Source: Nemertoderma westbladi (lineage: Eukaryota; Xenacoelomorpha; Nemertodermatida; Nemertodermatidae). From it: a stretch of DNA of 37,543 nucleotides. The stretch is taken from NCBI GenBank assembly GCA_032718475.1, contig JAUCBJ010007827.1:1-37543 (forward strand), read 5' to 3'. Below the pieces are notes generated by a model, which did no database searches, was not told the DNA's origin, and worked only from the letters and a program-made list of their open reading frames with translations. The position numbers and the translations under genes were made by a program. Below, one piece after another: positions 31,831 to 37,543 of this stretch. The stretch's first letter is position 1; each line of letters opens with the position of its first letter.

Positions 31831-32114
31831 TCATACAGTAATTAGTAATGCGACTACCCTCCCATATTTTTGCAAAGTTTATAGCTTATATTTCCATGTA
31901 GTAACTCCCAATATTATTATGTTTGTTGCTATGGCGTCCTTTGTGAAGAATACCAGGGTTTTCACATTTTTATTGGAATTTGTTATATTTATGAAGAATT
32001 TGTATTTTTTTTAATTTCTCCTTATTAAGGGCCCATGTGAAGAGTACCAGACTTTCTGCCGATATATTTCACTTTTCAGTTTACCCTATGTGAAACCAGG
32101 TTTTTACTAAAAAC

Positions 32115-32155
32115 ACAGGTAACAGAAGGGCTGAATTTAACCAAAACAATAAACT
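32115..32155 (-). repeat. Reversed copy of the dispersed module
   Basis: caggtaacagaagggctgaa then tttaaccaaaacaataaac, corresponding to the reverse complement of the module with a degenerate gtaacctg half. Confidence 0.55.
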
Positions 32156-32364
32156 AATTAGTATATGTACAGGTTATAAGACAGAAACAAGCGCTATGAA
32201 ACACTTAATAAAGATAATTAAAAAAAATTAAAAATCTTCATATATAAAATACGAAAAAAAGTCGACCGAAAAGTGAAATCCTGGTATTCTTCACGGGGGC
32301 GTTATTAAGTGTTTTATAACGCTCATTTCTATCTTACAACCTACGTACATTACATATACTGATT

Positions 32365-32390
32365 CGTTTATTGTTTTGGTTAGTTTCAGC
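32365..32390 (+). repeat. Half copy of the dispersed module
   Basis: cgtttattgttttggttag is exact to the 68-bp unit. The gtaacctgctcc half is absent. Confidence 0.5.
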
Positions 32391-33214
32391 TTCAGCCCTA
32401 ATGTTCTTCAAATCAGAAAACGCTGATATTCTTCAGGCCGCCATCTGTGAACAATTAGGGCATATTACACTACATAGCATATGGTTGGGTTTCTATAGTG
32501 GGAGGCTTTCATTCGATATACAAACAATATCTAATAGTGCCCATACGTATACTGCTGTACATACGGTACACACCCGTAGCTGTTAGTAATGCATGACAAG
32601 CACAAAGCAACTAACAGGAGGGATCAGATTTCCTGCCTATTTCAGGCCAGTTGGTTTTCAACCAATGGGCGTCTGTCTTCCCTTCCCACACTCCACACAT
32701 AGAACTGCCTCGCTCAGATGGCGAACTAACAGCCAGCCGGTTGATTGTACATAGTTCGGGACATCTGGCGTCTCTCAGCACTGCTACCCAACTATAGAGA
32801 GAACCAACTGGAGGTACTAACTACACTACACGCGGCTGTGTAGCTAGGCACACAAAGCTTCTTACTGAGTAACTGTAGGTAGAAGGCCTCCACGCCAGCT
32901 TGCATCCTACACTCTCACATACTGATAACGTTGAATTATTTATTACATATAACTTATTTTTAGATTTTTCATTTTCATAAAATCTCTGCGTTGTTTATTT
33001 CGGCTATTTGTATTAATTTTAGTCATACCATAATATTTAAACTTTCAATTATTTAATAGGCCTAATTACTTTGTTATCTTATTTCTGTAAATTATTTGCT
33101 GATGGATGGGGAGAGACTTTGACGCACTTCTGCAACCTGTTCGCTTCTATATGGGGAAAATTAACAGAAACAGCCCAGCTGTATGAACAAAATAAAACTG
33201 TAATAATATGTGCT
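32391..33214. other. No gene seen
   Basis: Mixed-composition sequence with only short chance open frames. No repeat or RNA gene recognised. Confidence 0.45.
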
Positions 33215-33320
33215 ATTGACTTCATTGTTTTGGTGCCATTGTAAGTGTTGTAACCTGTTATTTTTCCTTAATCGTTAATTTAACATTGAAACGAGATATC
33301 AATTCGCCGAGATGGAGTTG
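33215..33320 (+). repeat. Long copy of the dispersed module
   Basis: Shares ttgttttgg, gccattgtaa, gtaacctg, aatttaacattga and gatatcaattcgccgag with 18481-18600 in the same order. There is no poly-C after it. Confidence 0.65.
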
Positions 33321-33480
33321 GGATTTGCATCAATATTACAACCTATCTCAAGTATTGTTGGATTTAGCTGCCTATTCTTGGTTAGGCCTATACGTTTAAT
33401 TGATATTATTATTCTACAGTAGTAATATAATAACAATACAAATACTAGACAAATCCACAAGATGGTGCGCATAAAAATGA

Positions 33481-36400
33481 CTTGACTGGCAGTAAGGCAA
33501 TGAACTGGGATGGACTTCAGGCAGTGAACTGGGCTGGACGTCAGGTAGTGAACTGGGCTGGACGTCAGGCAGTGAACTGGGCTGGACGTCAGACAGTGAA
33601 CTGGGCTGGACGTCAGGCAGTGAACTGGGCTGGACGTCAGGCAGTGAACTGGGCTGGCCGCCAGGCAGTGAACTGGGCTGGCCGTCAGCGCGTCAGGCAG
33701 TGAACTGGGCTGGCCGTCAGGCAGTGAACTGGGCTGGACGTCAGGCAGTGAACTGGGCTGGATGTCAGGCAGAGAACTGGGCTAGTCATGCAGTAAACTG
33801 GGCTGGACGTCAGGCAGTGAACTGGGCTGGACGTCAGGCAGTGAACTGGCCTGGACATCAGGCAGTGAACTGGGCTGGCCGTCAGGCAGTGAACTTGGCT
33901 GGAGGTCAGGCAGTGAACTGGGCTGGACGTCAGGCAGTGAACTGGGCTGGTCGTCAGGCAGTGAACTGGGCTGGACGTCAGGCAGTGAACTGGGCTGTCC
34001 ATCAGGCAGTGAACTGGGCTGGAAATCAGGCAGTGAACTGGGCTGGACGTAGGCAATCAACTGGGCTGGACGTCAGGCAGTCAACTGGGCTGGACGTCAG
34101 GCAGTGAACTGGGCTGGACGTCAGGCAGTGAACTGGGCTGGACGTCAGGCAGTGAATTGGGCTGCTGAACGTGAGACAGTGAACTGGGCTGGACGTCAGA
34201 CAGTGAACTGGGCTGGACGTCAGACAGTGAACTGGGCTGGTCGTCAGGCAGTGAACTGGGCCGCTGAACGTGATACAGTGAACTGGGCTGGACGTCAGAC
34301 AGTGAACTGGGCTGGCCGTCAGGCAGTGAACTGGGCTGGACGTCAGACAGTGAACTGGGCTGGCCGTCGGGCAGTGAACTGGGCTGGACGTCAGACAGTG
34401 AACTGGGCTGGCCGTCAGGCAGTGAACTGGGCTGGACGTCAGACAGTGAACTGGGCTGGACGTCAGACAGTGAACTGGGCTGGACGTCAGGCAGTGAACT
34501 GGGCTGGCCGTCGGGCAGTGAACTGGGCTGGACGTCAGACAGTGAACTGGGCTGGACGTCAGACAGTGATCTGGGCTGGCCGTCAGGCAGTGAACTGGGC
34601 TGGCCGTCAGGCAGTGAACTGGGCTGGTCGTCAGGCAGTGAACTGGGCTGGACGTCAGGCAGTGAACTGGGCTGGACGTCAGGCAGTGAACTGGGCTGGA
34701 CGTCAGGCAGTGAACTGGGCTGGACGTCAGGCAGTGAACTGGGCTGGACGTCAGGCGGGGAACTGGGCTGGACGTCAGGCAGTGAACTGGGCTGGCCGTC
34801 AGCGCGTCAGACAGTGAACTGGGCTGGACGTCAGACAGTGAACTGGGCTGGCCGTCAGGCAGTGAACTGGGCTGGACGTCAGGCAGTGAACTGGGCTGGA
34901 CGTCAGGCAGTGAACTGGGCTGGACGTCAGGCAGTGAACTGGGCTGGACGTCAGGCAGTGAACTGGGCTGGACGTCAGGCAGTGAACTGGGCTGGACGTC
35001 AGGCAGTGAACTGGGCTGGACGTCAGGCAGTGAACTGGGCTGTCCGTCAGGCAGTGAACTGGGCTGGACGTCAGGCAGTGAACTGGGCTGGACGTCAGGC
35101 AGTGAACTGGGCTGGACGTCAGGCAGTGAACTGGGCTGGACGTCAGGCAGTGAACTGGGCTGGCCGTCAGGCAGTGAACTGGGCTGGCCGTCAGGCAGTG
35201 AACTGGGCTGGCCGTCGGGCAGTGAACTGGGCTGGACGTCAGACAGTGAACTGGGCTGGCCGTCAGGCAGTGAACTGGGCTGGACGTCAGGCAGTGAACT
35301 GGGCTGGACGTCAGGCAGTGAACTGGGCTGGACGTCAGGCAGTGAACTGGGCTGGACGTCAGGCAGTGAACTGGGCTGGCTGTCAGGCAGTGAACTGGGA
35401 TGGACGTCAGGCAGTGAACTGGGCTGGACGTCAGGCAGTGAACTGGGCTGGACGTCAGGCAGTGAACTGGGCTGGACGTCAGGCAGTGAACTGGGCTGGA
35501 CGTCAGGCAGTGAACTGGGCTGGACGTCAGGCAGTGAACTGGGCTGGCCGTCAGGCAGTGAACTGGGCTGGACGTCAGGCAGTGAACTGGGCTGGACGTC
35601 AGGCAGTGAACTGGGCTGGACGTCAGGCAGTGAACTGGGCTGGACGTCAGGCAGTGAACTGGGCTGTCCGTCAGGCAGTGAACTGGGCTGGACGTCAGGC
35701 ATTGAACTGGGCTGGACGTCAGGCAGTGAACTGGGCTGGACGTCAGGCAGTGAACTGGGCTGGACGTCAGATGGGGAACTGGGCTGGACGTCAGGCAGTG
35801 AACTGGGCTGGCCGTCAGCGCGTCAGACAGTAAACTGGGCTGGACGTCAGACAGTAAACTGGGCTGGACGTCAGGCAGTGAACTGGGCTGGACGTCAGGC
35901 AGTGAACTGGGCTGGTCGTCAGGCATTGAACTGGGCTGGACGTCAGGCAGTGAACTGGGCTGGACGTCAGGCAGTGAACTGGGCTGGACGTCAGGCAGTG
36001 AACTGGGCTGGACGTCAGGAAGTGAACTGGGCTGGCCGTCAGGCAGTGAACTGGGCTGGTCGTCAGGCAGTGAACTGGGCTGGACGTCAGGCAGTGAACT
36101 GGGCTGGACGCCAGGCAGTGAACTGGGCTGGACGTCAGGCAGTGAACTGAGCTGGTCGTCAGGCAGTGAACTGGGCTGGACGTCAGGCAGTGAACTGGGC
36201 TGGCCGTCAGTGGGTGAACTGGGCTGGCCGTCAGGCAGTGAACTGGCTGGGCTGGACGTCAGGCAGTGAACTGGCTGGGCTGGACGTCAGGCAGCTGAAC
36301 TGGTCTGGACGTCCGGCAGTGAACTGGGCTGGACGTCAGGCAGTGAACTGGGCTGGACGTCAGGCAGTGAACTGGGCTGGACGTCAGGCAGTGAACTGGG

Positions 36401-37543
36401 CTGGACGTCAGGCAGTGAACTGGGCTGGCCGTCAGCAGTGAACTGGCTGGCCGTCAGGCAGTGAACTGGGCTGGACGTCAGGCAGTGAACTGGGCTGGAC
36501 GTCAGGCAGTGAACTGGGCTGGACGTCAGGCAGTGAACTGGGCTGGACGTCAGGCAGTGAACTGGGCTGGACGTCAGGCAGTGAACTGGGCTGGACGTCA
36601 GGCAGTGAACTGGGCTGGACGTCAGGCAGTGAACTGGGCTGGACGTCAGGCAGTGACCTGGGCTGGACCTCAGGCAGTGAACTGGGCTGGACGTCAGTTA
36701 GTGAACTGGGCTGGACGTCAGGCAGTGAACTGGGCTGGACGTCAGGCAGTGAACTGGGCTGGACGTCAGGCAGTGAACTGGGCTGGACGTCAGGCAGTGA
36801 ACTGGGCTGGACGTCAGGCAGTGAACTGGGCTGGACGTCAGGCAGTGAACTGGGCTGGACGTCAGGCAGTGAACTGGGCTGGACGTCAGGCAGTGAACTG
36901 GGCTGGACGTCAGGCAGTGAACTGGGCTGGACGTCAGGCAGTGAACTGAGCTGGACGTCAGGCAGTGAACTGGGCTGGACGTCAGGCAGTGAACTGGGCT
37001 GGACGTCCGGCAGTGAACTGGGCTGGACGTCAGGCAGTGAACTGGGCTGGACGTCAGGCAGTGAACTGGGCTGGACGTCAGGCAGTGAACTGGGTGGACG
37101 TCAGGCAGTGAACTGGGCTAGGACGTCAGGCAGTGAACTGGTCGACGGCAGCTGACTGGGCTGGACGTCAGGCAGTGAACTGGCTGGACGTCAGGCAGTG
37201 AACTGGGCTGGACGTCAGGCAGTGAACTGGGCTGGACGTCAGGCAGTGAACTGGGTCTGGACGTCAGGCAGTGAACTGGGTCTGGACGTCAGGCAGTGAA
37301 CTGGGCTGGACGTCAGGCAGTGAACTGGTACTGGTCGTCAGGCAGTGAACTGGGCTGGACGTCAGGCAGTGAACTGGGCTGGACGTCAGGCAGTGAACTG
37401 GGCTGGACGTCAGGCAGTGACTGGGCTGGACGTCAGGCCAGTGAACTGGGCTGGACGTCAGGCAGTGAACTGGGTCTGGACGTCCAGGCAGTGAACTGGG
37501 TGGACGTCGGCAGTGAACTGGGCTGGACGTCAGGCAGTGAACT
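33481..37543 (+). repeat. 24-bp satellite (about 169 units), continuing past the window end
   Basis: The unit is gtgaactgggctggacgtca plus ggca. Common variants are gacagtgaac and ggccgtcagg. Because 24 is a multiple of three and the unit has no stop in several frames, long open frames appear on both strands (repeating VNWAGRQA on plus, PSSLPDVQ and SPVHCLTS on minus). Coding on both strands at once is not credible, so I call none. An extra 8 bp (gcgcgtca) recurs at 33684, 34798 and 35814, marking a higher-order period of about 1.0-1.1 kb. Confidence 0.95.

Noticed and set aside
31787-32586. Small open frames between the poly-C tract and the 24-bp satellite
   Set aside because: They start inside copies of the dispersed module and show hydrophobic, low-information composition of AT-rich chance frames.
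33481-36949. Long open frames with 8-residue repeats (VNWAGRQA, PSSLPDVQ, SPVHCLTS) as repeat proteins
   Set aside because: They occur in three frames on both strands at once and follow from a 24-bp unit without stops. No start context or unique flanking coding sequence supports them.

Overview
The window is eukaryotic and almost certainly from an invertebrate animal. It has a BEL/Pao retroelement remnant, truncated non-LTR reverse transcriptases, a tRNA-derived SINE with a central block like the one common in mollusc and other invertebrate genomes, a probable spliced gene with matching intron phase, and about 9.5 kb of satellite DNA. I cannot name the species. There is no bacterial-style operon, rRNA, functional tRNA or CRISPR array.

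Layout. (1) Positions 1-15330 and beyond form a very large inverted repeat: a left arm (1 to about 3560) and a right arm (about 11662 to at least 15330). Each arm carries a broken copy of the same unrecognised gene of about 730-790 codons, and the two copies point away from each other. The left arm runs off the window start. The 8.1-kb core between the arms holds about 4.7 kb of sequence without recognisable genes, then a decayed BEL/Pao element (gag-like coiled-coil part plus integrase and DUF5641 part; protease, reverse transcriptase and RNase H are missing). (2) 14970-17195 is a direct duplication of the outer tail of the right arm, with TATA-like and AATAAA motifs. (3) 17200-19630 is mostly featureless and AT-rich, with poly-C tracts and a perfect 14-bp hairpin. 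(4) 19637-24345 is a 36-bp satellite interrupted by a foldback-like palindrome whose arms are 16/17-bp tandem repeats; it ends against a SINE. (5) 25101-26793 is a probable two-exon gene of unknown function. (6) 26870-28594 holds two convergent 5'-truncated LINE fragments. (7) 28970-31207 holds a 68-bp tandem array abutting a small AT-hook exon (minus strand), facing away from a second unknown ORF (plus strand). (8) 33480 to the window end is a 24-bp satellite of about 4.06 kb, still running at the edge.

The best candidates for something undescribed are the inverted-repeat element with its outward-facing gene (both copies share a possible -1 frameshift site), the palindromic foldback element inside the 36-bp satellite, and a dispersed 50-115 bp module that recurs at eight places and also forms the core of the 68-bp array. 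Most long open frames in the satellites follow from unit lengths divisible by three and I do not call them genes.
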